Shown here piece after piece: positions 45,187 to 57,489 of a stretch of 64,000 nt of DNA. The notes beneath the pieces are model-generated. The model ran no database searches and had not been told where the DNA came from. It saw nothing but the letters and a program-made list of their open reading frames with translations. This stretch comes from Gossypium raimondii (lineage: Eukaryota; Streptophyta; Magnoliopsida; Malvales; Malvaceae), in the NCBI RefSeq assembly GCF_025698545.1, contig NC_068576.1, positions 50,254,390 to 50,318,389 of the forward strand, in the 5' to 3' direction. Position 1 is the stretch's first letter. Each line of letters opens with the position of its first letter. Both the position numbers and the translations under genes were made by a program.

Positions 45187-45975
45187 CAGTTGTAACATCA
45201 AATTCCTAAAACCTTCCAGCACTCTGCTGATTTGACCTACCTCTGAACGTTATCGGGGTTTATCTGTGTAAGTGATCCAGAGATACAAAAAATGTAGAAC
45301 ATAATTCTTCCAAAATGAATTAGAATATTGGTCTTTGTTTTGCAGCTTTAGCAATGTGATTGTTCCTTGTATGTTATCTCAGAATTGATTAATTCAAAGA
45401 AACTACATCATTATAGGTTGATAATGATCTTTGTGGTGTTACAACTTTCAAAGGTGGTTCCTATGACGCTTCACCCTCATTCCCTGCATTCATCTTTTCT
45501 AACTGGTTATTGGATTTGATCCCAACCAAATCCCTCCTCCCTAATTCATTTATTTACCACCATTCATGATTCAATTTTTTATATACAAACTTTATAATTT
45601 CAGTTTTAAGAAAATCTTTGAAATAATTTAAAATTTTTAATTATTAAACTCTTTTGATATTATTATACAGATGCTATCCTATATTCTTTAATTTTTATTT
45701 TCAGGTGGGTTATTTTCGTAAATAATAAAAAAATAGATATATTTATAAAAATGTGGATGATATATGTAATTTCAAAAGTAAATTGTAGAGGGTTAAATAA
45801 GTGAAGTCCAAATGTAGGAAGAAAAAGTGGGTAGGGAGAGCTTGTGTGGGGAGCATGACAGCCACGCTTCCACGTATTTTACCAAACTACACACCACTTC
45901 ATCACCCTCTTATCTTCTCCACCCTTCTCTTCCAATCTTCTCACAAAGCAGAGTAGCAGCAGCAAAACAAAGCAA
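45187..45975. other. Spacer between IRX10-type and rubredoxin genes
   Basis: The first 200 bp are probably 3' UTR of the upstream gene. The last 100 bp (C-rich, TCTTCTCCACCC) are probably the leader of the downstream gene. No repeat or gene between them. Confidence 0.5.
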
Positions 45976-46986
45976 ATGGCCCTCCAAGCGCCCACTATCT
46001 CCATAAAACCATCTAATTCTCCACTTGCTCCTACACCCAATGCTGGCCTGCGGCCACCCTTCGATCGTTTTGCTTTGAAATCATCTTTCTTTTCTCCATC
46101 GCTCCATCTCTTGCTTCCCTCTCCCCACCAGCGCCGTCCAACTAATACTGCTTCACCTGCACCAAAGTTTTCCATGCGTGTGGCCTCCAAGCAAGCTTAT
46201 ATTTGCCGTGATTGCGGGTACACACCTCACTGTTTCGATCTTCTTTGTTGTTGATTTACACTGTTTCTAAGTTGAAATCCAAGGGTTCTTGAATTTATCC
46301 TTTGGACGATTGTTGCAGGTATATATATAATGAGAGGACTCCCTTTGAGAAAGTTTCTGATAGTTACTTTTGTCCCGGTAAACCATTTTTTTTCACTCTT
46401 ATAAAATGAATGTGATTTCTTGATTCTTGTTTTGTTAAGGTTCCACTTCAGTTTGAACCATTGTTGGAATTTCTTGAAACTTAGGGTGAGTTTAGAGTGA
46501 GTGTAAAAACAGCAGTAGCAGTGAAATTAGATATTGTAGTGATACTGGAGCGTAAGTAAGCTAAACGTACCGCACTCAATCCCGCATCAAACTCACTCTT
46601 AATTGCTTAAAGTAAAATGAGTTCAGAACAAATAATTTATACCATCGTATTTGAATGGGAATTTGCAGTTTGTGGTGCTCCAAAGAGGAGATTCAAGCCA
46701 TATCAGCCAGCTGTGACAAGATATGCTAATGATACAGATATTAGAAAGGCTCGAAAAGAACAAATAAAAAGAGATGAAGCTGTTGGGTAACGCCCCCAAA
46801 CTCCCTTAAAACACTTTCTTAACCCTTCACCTTTACTTTTTAAATTGCTTTGTTGATCAGCTAACGTTTGGGTTTTGATTTCATGTTTGAAATTAATGCA
46901 GGAAAGCATTGCCTATTGCAATTGTGGTTGGAATTGCAGTGCTTGTTGGTTTATACTTTTACCTTAACAGTACCATCAGCGGATGA
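45976..46986 (+). CDS. Plastid rubredoxin-like membrane protein (At5g51010-like)
   Basis: Rubredoxin domains hold one iron in four cysteines and serve in electron transfer. Plant plastid members include the thylakoid protein RBD1, linked to photosystem II. Four exons (45976-46217, 46319-46377, 46669-46786, 46902-46986) join in frame to 167 residues. Residues 1 to about 68 form a Ser/Pro/Arg-rich, acid-poor plastid transit peptide. The iron ligands are visible: C77-x2-C80 (YICRDCGY) and C99-x2-C102 (FCPVCGAP), split by introns 1 and 2. A lysine/arginine-rich segment (IRKARKEQIKRDEA) precedes a C-terminal membrane helix (ALPIAIVVGIAVLVGLYFYL). The short length and architecture fit At5g51010-type proteins rather than RBD1. 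Intron 2 contains a PIF-derived MITE. Confidence 0.9.
46484..46598. mobile_element. Tourist-like MITE, copy 2, inside a rubredoxin-gene intron
   Basis: 115 bp, ends GGGTGAGTTTAGAGTG and ATCAAACTCACTC, flanked by TTA on both sides (46481-46483 and 46599-46601). The interior GTGTAAAAACAGCAGTAGCA and TTAGATATTGTAGTGATACT matches the copy at 37144-37293. It is shorter and more diverged. Confidence 0.85.
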
Positions 46987-47481
46987 ACGAAATGGAGGAA
47001 AATGCCGTACATGCTCCAGAATTTGAAGGATTATTGCTGTGATTTTGTTGTATTTCTGTAGAATTTTAATTCAATTCACTTCTATTACCTTCTTGAATCG
47101 CATGTGATGAAGCATGAAATTGCAATATTGACATTGTTTTTGAATGAAACTACGATACGTGAACTAGAAGCACTGCAATGGATATATGCAGAGTCTTATC
47201 AACTCTTGATGAAATAGAATTACCCGTAATGCTAGGGCATTTAGAACATGTTGCTTTGACTGTACTCATGTTTTAAAAAACTCCAAATGCATTGGAAAAA
47301 CTGAGAAAAATAAATATGACCATGCCAGATATTATGATCCTGCAATCCATTTCTTCTTTGTATAATTAATAGTTTTTTTGAGCAAAAGTGTCAAAAACCC
47401 AGAAAAAAATGTAAAAAAGAAAAACCCCACAAACTTTATTCAAATCATCAAAGGAAAAATACACTGTTTTATTAACAATAA
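46987..47481. other. Convergent 3' regions
   Basis: Lies between two genes that point towards each other. Probable 3' UTRs; no other signal. Confidence 0.5.
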
Positions 47482-48246
47482 TCATATAGTCATAGAGGCA
47501 CCGGAAGAAATCTGTCTCATCAGCTTCCCATGGAGATGATCACTCGATCCCAAAGATTCAATCAAAGCTTGATTCCTCTTCCCATCAGCTTCCTTGAAAC
47601 AATAAACAGGCGCCTGCCATTTAGAATCCTCAAGAACAGCTCCCACTTCAAATGTCATTACATGAGCAGTGTACCCTACAAACACACCCAAAAATCAACA
47701 TCGAGAAATCAATGAACCCTTCCCTTCAAAATAACAATGCTGGGGAAAAAAGCAAAATAAAGAAAAATGGGAACTGATACCAGAGTAGAAAGCCCAGAAA
47801 ACAGGTCTCTTAGTGACGACATCTTCATAGTACCAAATGAAGTCGACTTTCTCCCAAACATTGCAAAGGAACCCATCTTTTTGTTGTTGTCCCAAGTAAT
47901 TAGCTCCATCAAGCCAATTAGGACGGAGAATACCGACATCAAAGTGCAAGACTCTGCATTCTTTGTTCGAATCCAGAGTGTAGATAAACGAAGTGCCATT
48001 GTCCCATTCAAGGTCGTAAAGGAGCTTACCGAGCTGGTTCTGAATAATGTTGAAATTGCGGCCATTAGGCCAGTCGTACCAGAGATCAACTTTCTGGAGA
48101 GTGCCACTGTTGTTCATGAAGAGAACGGAGTGGAATTGAAGAGGCCATGTTGATGGTGTTGGGTCGTTGGGTTTCGATGCTAACAGTGAGAAATGGAATG
48201 AAATGAATACAAGGAGGATGAAAATGGGTTTAACTGTAGAAGCCAT
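47482..48246 (-). CDS. Secreted protein of the At4g14100-like family, function unknown
   Basis: Two minus-strand exons (47781-48246 and 47482-47675) join in frame to 219 residues. Residues 1-24 (ending [11 protein letters not shown]) form a signal peptide, so the protein probably enters the secretory pathway. Family-typical stretches include [65 protein letters not shown] and [19 protein letters not shown]. An Asn-Gly-Thr glycosylation site and several Cys fit an extracellular protein. Databases sometimes label the family 'transferring glycosyl group transferase' without experimental basis that I know of, so I give no function. Junctions are GT..AG; the start is the only Met before the signal peptide. 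Confidence 0.9.
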
Positions 48247-49163
48247 TCAAAAGCTAAACTGGTGAAGGAAAAAAGAACACAAACAGATAATCGAGGAAAA
48301 AAAAGAGGATTGGAAATTTGAGGTTGCCTTACCCTCAAAAATTGACGTGGCAATTGTAAAAAGTGATAGAATAACTTTTTCAACCCTCAATTTTTTCAGT
48401 TTTATCAATTTGACCCTTACAGTATAAAAATACATAAGAATTTAAAAAAATATATATATTTTGTAATTTCAATAAAAATCTTACCAATACATTAATACTA
48501 TAAATTAAGCTTAATGTATTTCTTCGAAAGAATATATTTAGGGTTGGATTCAAGGTAATCGATCTTGCCTTAGAAGTATCATTTTCTATTAGTATCGATG
48601 GAATATATTTACCGCTATTTTTGCAAAACATTTCATATATGTATATAAAAAGTATTTATAAATATAAGATAATGAGATTTATTAAACCTCAAATATAAAA
48701 TACTCATAAAAATAAAACTTTAGTTAAAGCGGTAAAGAAAAGATTTTTAAAAATGTTAGTGGTGTGGACTCAAATATCACCCTATGTAAATTTTAAGATA
48801 TCCAAAAAAAAAACACCCTCATCAATTACATAAAATAGTCTTTAATAAGCTTCACAAATACAAATTCATCATTAAACAACCTCAAAATAAACAAGTAACA
48901 AAAATAAATAAGATTATCGCATTCTATACATATAACAATTAGTAATTTAACAAATCCAAAATAAATAATAAAATTTAAATTTAAATTTAAATTTAAAATA
49001 CATTTTAAAATAATTGATGTCAGCTATTGAAATCATTGAAGGTGCTAATGATTTAGACTAATTAATAATATTATAATAATAGAGAGATCAAATTAGATTA
49101 AATAAAAATATACAAATTAAATAATAAACTTAAGCATAGCAGGATGATCGATATCATAATATT
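48247..49163. other. Upstream region of the secreted-protein gene and AT-rich spacer
   Basis: The first ~150 bp are the gene's leader/promoter. Beyond it the sequence is AT-rich with an (AAATTT)n run at about 48970-48996. No gene seen. Confidence 0.5.
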
Positions 49164-49507
49164 ACCTATCTAACACCCCTAACCCACATTTGTCGTCGGA
49201 ATAAGGTTTCAGAGCATTACCGAAGTTTACCAATCAAACAAACTTGAATTTCAAACATTTCATATCATATAATATTCAAGTCATAAACCAATCAAACTTA
49301 TATATATTGTCTATTATTCGAGCCCTCGAGGCCCAAAATACATGTTAGAAATAAGTCGAGACCAATTCAGAAACTCAAAGAAATTTTTCGAAAAATATTA
49401 AAAATTTTCAAAGCTACAGGGTTCACATGGTCGTGTGGTCAGGCTGTGTGGGCATTCGAAATAGGGACACTCGACCGTGTCCCAGCCCGTGTCTGTACCA
49501 GTGTAAC

Positions 49508-50732
49508 TAGGGGTGAGCATTCGATCGAATCGAATCGAAAATTTTCGAGTTAATCGAGTTTTCGAATCTCATTTTATCATCCTAACTTTATTTGAAGTTT
49601 TCTCGAATCGAGTCGAGTGAGATGGAATTCGAATCGAATCGAATCGAATATATTTGTTCGAGTTAAATTTTAAAAAATAATTTTAGGTCCTTGTAACCAT
49701 TGTCACCCATCGTAATAAAATTTGTCCACCTTAATCAAATTTTTTATTAACTTTCATCACTTCTTATTAATTTTTATATACTGGTTAGCTTCTTTGCTTG
49801 CTTAGTTGTTTCAATTATCTTCAGATTCTTGTCACTATGTATTTTAGAATTAAAAAATATATTAAATGTAAAAATATGATTTTTTAATAAAAGTTATTTT
49901 AAAAATAAAATGTGAAATTGATACCAATATACAATTTTAACACGAATATTTTATAGCATAATTAATAATTCAATTTTAATATAAATATTCAATATGACTA
50001 AACAATTCAATAATATAAATAATATAAAATGTGAAATTTAATTTAATAATATAAATAGTAGATATAAATAAAATTATTACTATTTATGTTTAGTGATTTT
50101 TATTTGGATATTTTGATTTTTATTTGGGAGTAAAGGGTGAGAAGTAAAAGTTTAGAGGAAAAATAAAAGTTTTGGGGAATAAAAGTTTGAGGAAAGTAAA
50201 TAGGGGAGTAAAATTTTGGAGGAAAATATTAAAAAAATTGGAGGGGGAGGGTTTGGGATAGATGGGAGATGAGATGGGAAGAGAATAAAAGTTTTAGGGA
50301 AAAGTGGGAGGAGTAAAATTTTGGGGAAAATAAAAGGTTTTAAGGGTTTTTGGGAGTAAAATTTTGAGAAAAAATAAATGGGAGAGTAAAATTTTGGTGG
50401 GAAATGGATTTTGGGTAGATTGGGAGGTTGGGAGGGGAGGGGAGGGGAGGGGAGTAAAAGTTTTGGGGAGAAAGTGGGAAGGAGTAAAAGTTTTGAGGAA
50501 AAAGTAAAAAGGTTTGGGAGTTTGGGGTAAAAATGTAAAATATTATGTTTGATATTCGAATTATTCGAATTATTCGAGTTATTCAAATTCGAAAACTCAA
50601 CTCGATTCGAACTCGAAATTTGAAAAAAAAATTCGAGTTGATTCGAATAACTCGATTAACTCGATTCGTTTAACTCGAAATTCGAATTTTTTTTCGATTT
50701 TTTCGAGTCGAATCGAGTTTTGCTCACCCCTA
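49508..50732. mobile_element. Non-autonomous hAT-type element with TAGGGGTGAGCA ends
   Basis: 1225 bp. Terminal inverted repeats TAGGGGTGAGCA / TGCTCACCCCTA, then on both sides subterminal arrays of TCGA/TTCGAA words (CGAATCGAATCGAA, ACTCGATTCG). The 8 bp flanks are AGTGTAAC (49500-49507) and AATGTAAC (50733-50740), one mismatch, as expected for hAT. No transposase; the interior is a purine-rich tandem array. Confidence 0.82.
50110..50530. repeat. Purine-rich degenerate tandem repeat in the hAT element
   Basis: The plus strand is almost pure G/A/T with about 30 bp repeats of GGGAGTAAAATTTTGGGGAA type. The Ser/Pro/Leu-rich minus frame through it (50152-50586) is a product of composition, not a gene. 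Confidence 0.85.
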
Positions 50733-50744
50733 AATGTAACTCTT

Positions 50745-50935
50745 TGACTTGGGTCACACGGCTAAGCCACACACCCATGTGCCAAACCGTGTGCCCTTTC
50801 GAAATGGCTTAGCACGCCTGTGTGCTAGTCGTGTGTCTCACATGACCTAGTCACACTCCCGTGTACTAGCTGTGTGTCTCACACGGCCTAGTCACACACC
50901 CATGTGTCTGGCCATGTGGAATCAGAATGTACCTT
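50745..50935. repeat. Cluster of CACACGG/CCGTGTG words in the LTR
   Basis: Repeated short palindrome-like words (CACACGGCCTAGTCACACAC, GTGTGTCTCACA, CCGTGTGCC) at 20-40 bp spacing. The same kind of cluster occurs in the second LTR at 58735-58890. An LTR family feature rather than a gene. Confidence 0.7.
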
Positions 50936-52964
50936 AAACAACAAGTTTACCATTTTCTGCAAGCTTGGACACAAAGTAATTCAAAAACCATTCGTTTAAC
51001 CAGTTCAAAACACAATCAAACACATTCAAATCATGTCAAAACAATCATCCTAGGTGCCTAACCAATGTACCCTCATGGGTACCACATTTATATCATCAAA
51101 ACATATCATCAAAGCATTATTCAAGATCAAATTATAAACATACCTAATTTAATCCATTTTGCCTAGTTTATGAATATTTAGACATCAAATTAACATGCTA
51201 TAATATAACTTCAAACACAAACACATATTCATATGTATATACCAACCAATATTAAACTTACAACCTCGTTTACAATCAAACCACAAAATAACTATCATTT
51301 AGACACCCTAGGTACATGCCGACACAAAAGAGTAATCATCACCACGTTTGAGTTCGGGAGCGTTGTTGGATGCAGAATCGGCGATCGAAATTGAAGTATC
51401 TAATCTGTGCACGGAAAACAAAAACTGTATGCTGAGTAAAACTCAGTGGTATTTCTATAATCCGAATATTTAAAGATAAGAGATTACAAATGTATATTTG
51501 AAATATAAACACATATTAATATTATTTAAAAATCACAACTACCATGTGCCAACTCTTTGAATTCTTACATAATAACATATCATATTTCATTTGTTTCACA
51601 AATATCCCAATTCTCATACTTGCTATATAAATAGTTTTTCACAATTTGTTTCACATTTCATTTAAACAATGGCATTATCCATTCCATATTCAATTCATGA
51701 GTATATAACTCATATATTCCATGTATTTACAACATATTTCACATTCTATTTTAATTCACTATATCACTTCCATTTCTCATATCATGCCCTTTCAATATCA
51801 ATTATAGAACTTTATTATTTATTTACCCCTATTAACACGACTCAGACTCGGACGGATATACAGATCCAACTAAATACACAAGTTTGACACCCAGTGCCTC
51901 ATCAGATAATTCGAAGTAATAAATTAACACCCAGTGTCTCATCAGTTAAACCGAAGTAAATTGGCACCCAGTACCTCATCAAACAAATCCGAAGTAATAA
52001 ATTGGCACCCAGTCATCAACTCAAAGTCGAAGAAGTCCCTGAACTCATCCAATCCTATGGCATGCCATCTATATCCGACTCAACCTAATACAGTTAATAG
52101 GGTTTAATTTCACTTTCCTAATACAACCAAAATTCAATTATCATATTTGCACACATAGATATATTCATTTCAATTCAATAACCAATACATTCATAATATA
52201 TATATCAATTCAATCCATTTAATCAACTTTAATTCAATTCAATGTCAAAGTGCCAAATACTCACCTCAACACTTATCATATGTATTAATTAAAAATACAA
52301 CAATTAATAACTAATTTCTGATTATAGAAATACAAACCAGAAATTTCGAGCTATTCGACGTCAACTTTATCTTCCCCTTTTTGGTCGAGAATTCTGGTAC
52401 GACGTTAGCTACGGAATTAAAACAATTAAAATTCATCAATATAACACAATTCAATTTCTTATTGAATATTTCAATTTTGACTCAATTTTTGCCTAAATTT
52501 TAATTTAGCCCCTAAATCGAGACTAATTTTATTTCTTCATAATTAATCCTATATTTTCATGCAAATTCCACTTTAAATTAAATTTAACTCCTTATTTTCA
52601 CTTAAATCTATAAATTTCAAAATTTTCACAATTTAATCCCTATTACTAAAATTTACAATTTGTTCTACAATTTAATCCTTTTTTATTTCTAACTTTTAAA
52701 TCTATCAATTTAATCCCTAATACTAAAATTATTCAACATTGACAACACTTAAAAACTCAATAATTGCTAAACTTTCGACATGAGTTGGGTAGTACTTAAC
52801 ACCGGATTCTAAAATATAAAATTACAAGAAAAATAGACTAAATTGACTAACCAATTGAACTTGGAAACTTTAAAACCCTAAATCCCTTCGTCTCATTTTT
52901 CTCCTTTTCTTTTCTTTATGTTTCATTTAGCCTTCTTGGCTTTTTTTTATTTACTTATTATTAT

Positions 52965-53352
52965 TGTTAGAATTAAGTGACTCGAATCCCTATTTAAATA
53001 AAATACAGTGGTAAAATAAAATAAAAAGTAAAATCCATATAGAACTACATTTATTTTATTTTATTTTAGAATAAGGTTTTTTAAACCTTATTAAACTCCA
53101 TCTATTTGATATTGATTAAAATAAGGTGTTTCAATCTTACTACACTCCTATTAGAATATGGTTTTACAAGCCTATAAGTAGACATAGTCTACTCCTCTTG
53201 TAATCATTCGAATTCGACATAATGAATTTTTCTTCTCCTCTACTCGTGGTTTTTTCTCGAAAGGGTTTCCACGTAAAAATCTGTGTGTTCTTTATTTTTA
53301 TTTCTCTTTTCTTTGCGATATATTATCATTACCGACATTTTATTATTTTACA
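52965..53352 (+). repeat. Copia 5' LTR
   Basis: 388 bp, TGTTAG...TTTACA. It differs from the 3' LTR by about 22 substitutions and 3 single-base indels by my count, roughly 94% identity. TATA-like TATAAGTA at 53173-53180, where the 3' LTR has TATAAATA. Confidence 0.93.
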
Positions 53353-56300
53353 AATTGGTATCAGCGCTTTTGGGTTGTTCATCTCAATTACGGTAATTGC
53401 ATATTTGAAGTGTGAAATTCCGCTGTTGGATCACAACACTAGATTTGCGTTGTGGCAGATAAAGATACAGACAGTTCTTGCACAAATGAAATTAGAAGAA
53501 GCCCTGCTAGGGGTAGCTAAGATGCCTTCGACATTGACGGAGGAAGAGAAAAAGTGCAAAGATCGAAAGGCGTTAACACATTTACATCTATGTTTTTCTA
53601 ACGAAATTTTGTAGGATGTGATGAAGAAGAAGACCGTCGCTAAATTATGGAAGAGGCTAGAACAAATATGTATGTCAAAAACTCTAACCAACAAGCTGCA
53701 TATGAAACAATATATATTTATGCTCATCGTTTGAAGGAAGGTGCGCCTGTGCACAAACACTTAACAGTGTTTAAATAAATTCTCTCAAACTTGGAGGCCA
53801 TGGAGGTTCAGTATGATAAGGAAGATCTAGGATTGATTCTACTTTGTTCGTTGCCTCCATCTTATTCAACCTTTAGAGACACGATTTTATATAGCCGCGA
53901 GTCTCTCATAGTTGGTGAGGTTTATGATTCTTTGACCTCGTATGATAAGATGAAACATCTTGTGGTTAAAACTGACTCTCAAGGAGAGGGTCTCATTGTT
54001 CGTGGGAGACAAGATTGAAATGCTGATGATGATCGTGGAAGGACACAAGAACGAAATCCTCGCGGTAAATCTAAATAAGGGTAGATCGAAGTCTTCAAAT
54101 AGAGATAGAGCTTGTAACTTTTGCAAGAAGAATGACACATTAAATCTGAGTGCTATAAGCTACAAAATAAGATCAAAAGGGAGGTTGCAAATCAAAAGGG
54201 AAAACAACCAGAAAATTTCAGTGAAGCTGATGTTGTAGAAGACTATAGTGATAGTGAACTTCTAGTCGCTTCTAAAGTGGTCGAGGAGTGGATCCTTGAT
54301 TCGGGCTGCACCTTCCATATGAGTCTCAATCGGGATTAATTTACAACTTAAGAAACAGTGTCTGAAGGTGTTGTTTTGATGGGAAATAATGCTTCGTGTA
54401 AAATCACAGGTGTTGGAATAATTAAAGTTAAGATGTTTGACGGAGTTGTCAAAACACTTAGTGACGTATGTCATGTTCAAGAATTGAAGAGAAATTTAAT
54501 TTTGTTGAGTACTCTTGATTCAAAAGGGTACAAATACACAACTGAAAGTGGGGTTTTAAAGATTTCCAAAGGTTCCTTCGTTGTGATGAAAGGGCAGAGA
54601 AAGACTGCCAAGTTATATGTTCTACAGGGTTTTATTGTTACTAGTGATGCAGTTGTCGCTTCCTCTTCCTTGTTAGATGATGATATTACTAAACTTTGGC
54701 ATATGCGCCTAGGGCATATGAGTGAGAATGGCATGGCAGAATTGAGCAAAAGAGGACTTCTTGATGGGCAAGGAATTTGCAAACTAAAATTCTGTAAGCA
54801 CTACGTTTTTGGGAAAGCAAAAGAGAGTTCGATTCACCAAAGGAATCCATAACACGAAGGGAACATTGGAATATATTCATTCTAACATGTGGGGGCCATC
54901 TAGAGTGCTTTCAAGTGGTGGAACTAATTATATGCTAACTTTTATTGATGATTTTTTTAAAAAAAGTTTGGGCGTTCTTCTTGAAGCAGAAAAAATATAT
55001 GTTTTCCGCATTTAAGTATTGGAAAACTATGGTTGAAAAACAGATGGGAAAAAAAATAAAATACCTTCGCTCAGATAATGGTTTAGAATTCTATTCTGAT
55101 GAATTTAATAAATTGTACAAGTTAGAAGGGATCGTGAGACACTTGACAGTTCGTCATACTCCACAGCAAAACGGCATTGCAGAATGAATAAACAGAACAA
55201 TCATGAAGAATGTTCGATGTATGTTGTCAAATGCAAACTTACTAAAGTCATTTTGGGTCGAAGTAACCTCTACTGTATGTTTTTTGATCAACCGATCTCC
55301 ATCCGTTGCCATTGAGAAAAAGACTCCACAAGAGGTATGATCTGGTAATCCTGCTGACTATTCTGATTTAGAGATATTTGGGTGTCCTGCGTATGCTTAT
55401 GTTAATAATGGAAAATTATAACCGAGATCCATTAAACGTGTTTTTCTTGGTTATAAAGCTAGTGTAAAAAGGTATAAGTTATGGTGTCGTGAAAATAGAA
55501 AAGCTATGATTAGCAGAGATGTTGTTTTTGATGAAACTGCTATGCTACTTAACTTATCTCTTAATGACTCTTCCAATAAAGAAAATCAAAAGTAGGTGAA
55601 GTATTAGATTAATCCAGAATCTACAACAGAGTCAACTCTTCAAGTTAGTACAAAAATTCAGAATAGAATTGCTTCTTCACCACAATACTCTATCGCCAAA
55701 AACATAACTAGAAGATAAATTAAACCTTCAAAGAAGTATGCCGAGGCTGATCTAGTTGCTTATGCTTTAAATGTGGCCGAAGATATATATGCAAACCAAG
55801 AGCCATCTAATTATTCTGAGGCGGTTAGCTGTGAAGACTAAAAAAAGTGGATGTTTGCTATGCAAGAGGAGATGAAATCACTCCACAAAAATAGAACATG
55901 GGATCTTGTGAAACTTCCTAAAGGTAAAAAGGTTGTTTGTTGTAAATGGGTGTTTAAAAAGAAATAAGGGACTCCAGGAGTTGAAGAACCAAAATATAAA
56001 GTAAGGCTTGTTGCAAAAGGTTACAGTCAAATTCTAGGAGTGGACTTCATAGATGTGTTCTCCCCAATTGTGAAGCATAGTTCGATTCAAGCTTTGCTTG
56101 GTACTGTGGTCATGCATGATTTGGAGCTTGAGCAGTTAGATGTAAAAACTGCATTTTTGCATGGAAAACTTGATGAAGATATTTACATGGAACAACTAGA
56201 GGGTTTTACAATCTCAGAAAAAGAGGACTATGTTTGCTTGTTGAAAAGTCCCTTTATAGTTTGAAACAGTCACCAAGATAGTGGTACAAGAGGTTTGATT

Positions 56301-57358
56301 CCTTTATGACTTCTTATGATCTAAAAAGAAGTAGCTTTGACAGTTGTGTTTACTTTAAGAAAAACAATGATGGTTTTTTTATGTATCTACTCATTTATGT
56401 TGATGACATGTTGATAGCAGCGAAAGATAAATGAGAGATAAGAAATGTTAAAGCCCAACTAAGTGATAAATTTGAGATGAAAGATTTGGGACCAGCAAAG
56501 AAGATACTTGGTATGGAGATTCTCAGAGATAGAAAAGCAAGTAAATTGTACCTAAGCCAGAAGGGGTACATTGGGAAAGTTTTTTACATGTTCAATATGC
56601 AGAGTGCTAAGCCTGTTAGTACTCATTTAGCAGCCAATTTCAGACTTTCATCTGCTTTGTCTCTACAATTAGATGATGAGATTGAGTACATGTCACATGA
56701 TCCATACTCTGGTGCAGTGGGATCTCTCATGTATGCTATAGTTTGTTCACGTCCAGATTTATCATATACATTCAGTGTAGTTAGCAGATACATGGCAAAT
56801 CGCGGTAAAAAATATTGGAAAACAGTTTAGTGGATTTTAAGATACTTACGAGGTACTACTGATGTTTGCTTATAGTTTGGAAGAACTAGAGATTGAGTCA
56901 TTGGGTATGTTGATGCTGATTTTGTTGGAGACCTTGATAGAAGAAGATCTCTTACAGGTTATGTCTTTACAATCGGAGGCTGTGCAATCAGTTGGAAAGC
57001 CACTTTGCAAACTACAGTCTCTTTGTCTACCACTGAAGCTGAGTACATGGCGATTACTGAGGCTTGTAAAGAAGCTATTTGGTTGAAGGGACTCTTTAGT
57101 GAACTCAATAAAGACCTTCAAATCAGTACGGTATTTTGTGACAGTCAGAGTGCCATCTTCCTTACAAAAGATCAAATATTTCATGAGAGAACAAAACACA
57201 TTAATGTTCGATATCATTTTGTTTGTGATATTATTGCTCGTGGTGATATTGTTGTGAGCAAAATTAGTACTCATGAAAATCCTGCAGATATGATGACTAA
57301 GTCACTTCCTATAACCAAGTTTAAGCATTGCTTAGACTTGGTTGGTGTTCATTGTTGA
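53222..57358 (+). pseudogene. Copia gag-pol polyprotein, multiple stops and frameshifts
   Basis: Reading in pieces from the plus strand: gag (about 53402-54240: KCEIPLLDHNTRFALWQ, MKLEEALLG), a partial zinc knuckle (CNFCKKN near 54112), protease (WILDSGC, about 54291), pre-integrase (LWHMRLGHMSENGM, 54694), integrase (TFIDDF, YLRSDNGLEFYS, TPQQNGIAE; 54870-55640), reverse transcriptase (DVKTAFLHGKLDEDIYM, YVDDMLIA; 55850-56640) and RNase H ([20 protein letters not shown]; 57019 on). In-frame TAA/TGA/TAG codons and frame changes separate almost every block, so no full protein can be made from it. Confidence 0.92.
53356..53367 (+). other. Primer-binding site, initiator tRNA-Met type
   Basis: TGGTATCAGCGC three bases after the 5' LTR matches the usual TGGTATCAGAGC type of plant Copia elements except at one position. 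Confidence 0.8.
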
Positions 57359-57394
57359 AGTTAAACCCTTAAATGGTTTTATGGAAGAAGTGGA

Positions 57395-57476
57395 GAACTT
57401 GTTCATTGAGAGTTCGCGATGAAGAACTTGTTCGTTGAGAGTTCGTGATGAAGAACTTGTTCGTTTAGAATTCGTG
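57395..57476 (+). repeat. Three tandem 29 bp units before the 3' LTR
   Basis: GAACTTGTTC(A/G)TTGAGAGTT(CG)(C/T)GATGAA repeated at 57395, 57424 and 57453 (third partial), just before the purine tract AAGGTGGAGAT. Between the RNase H stop and the LTR, so in the 3' non-coding part. Confidence 0.9.
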
Positions 57477-57489
57477 TCAAGGTGGAGAT

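Noticed and set aside
45879-46190. 103-codon minus-strand frame
   Set aside because: Antisense of the rubredoxin transit-peptide exon, which has good splice and domain support.
50152-50586. 144-codon Ser/Pro/Leu/Asn-rich minus-strand frame
   Set aside because: Created by the purine-rich tandem repeat of the hAT element.
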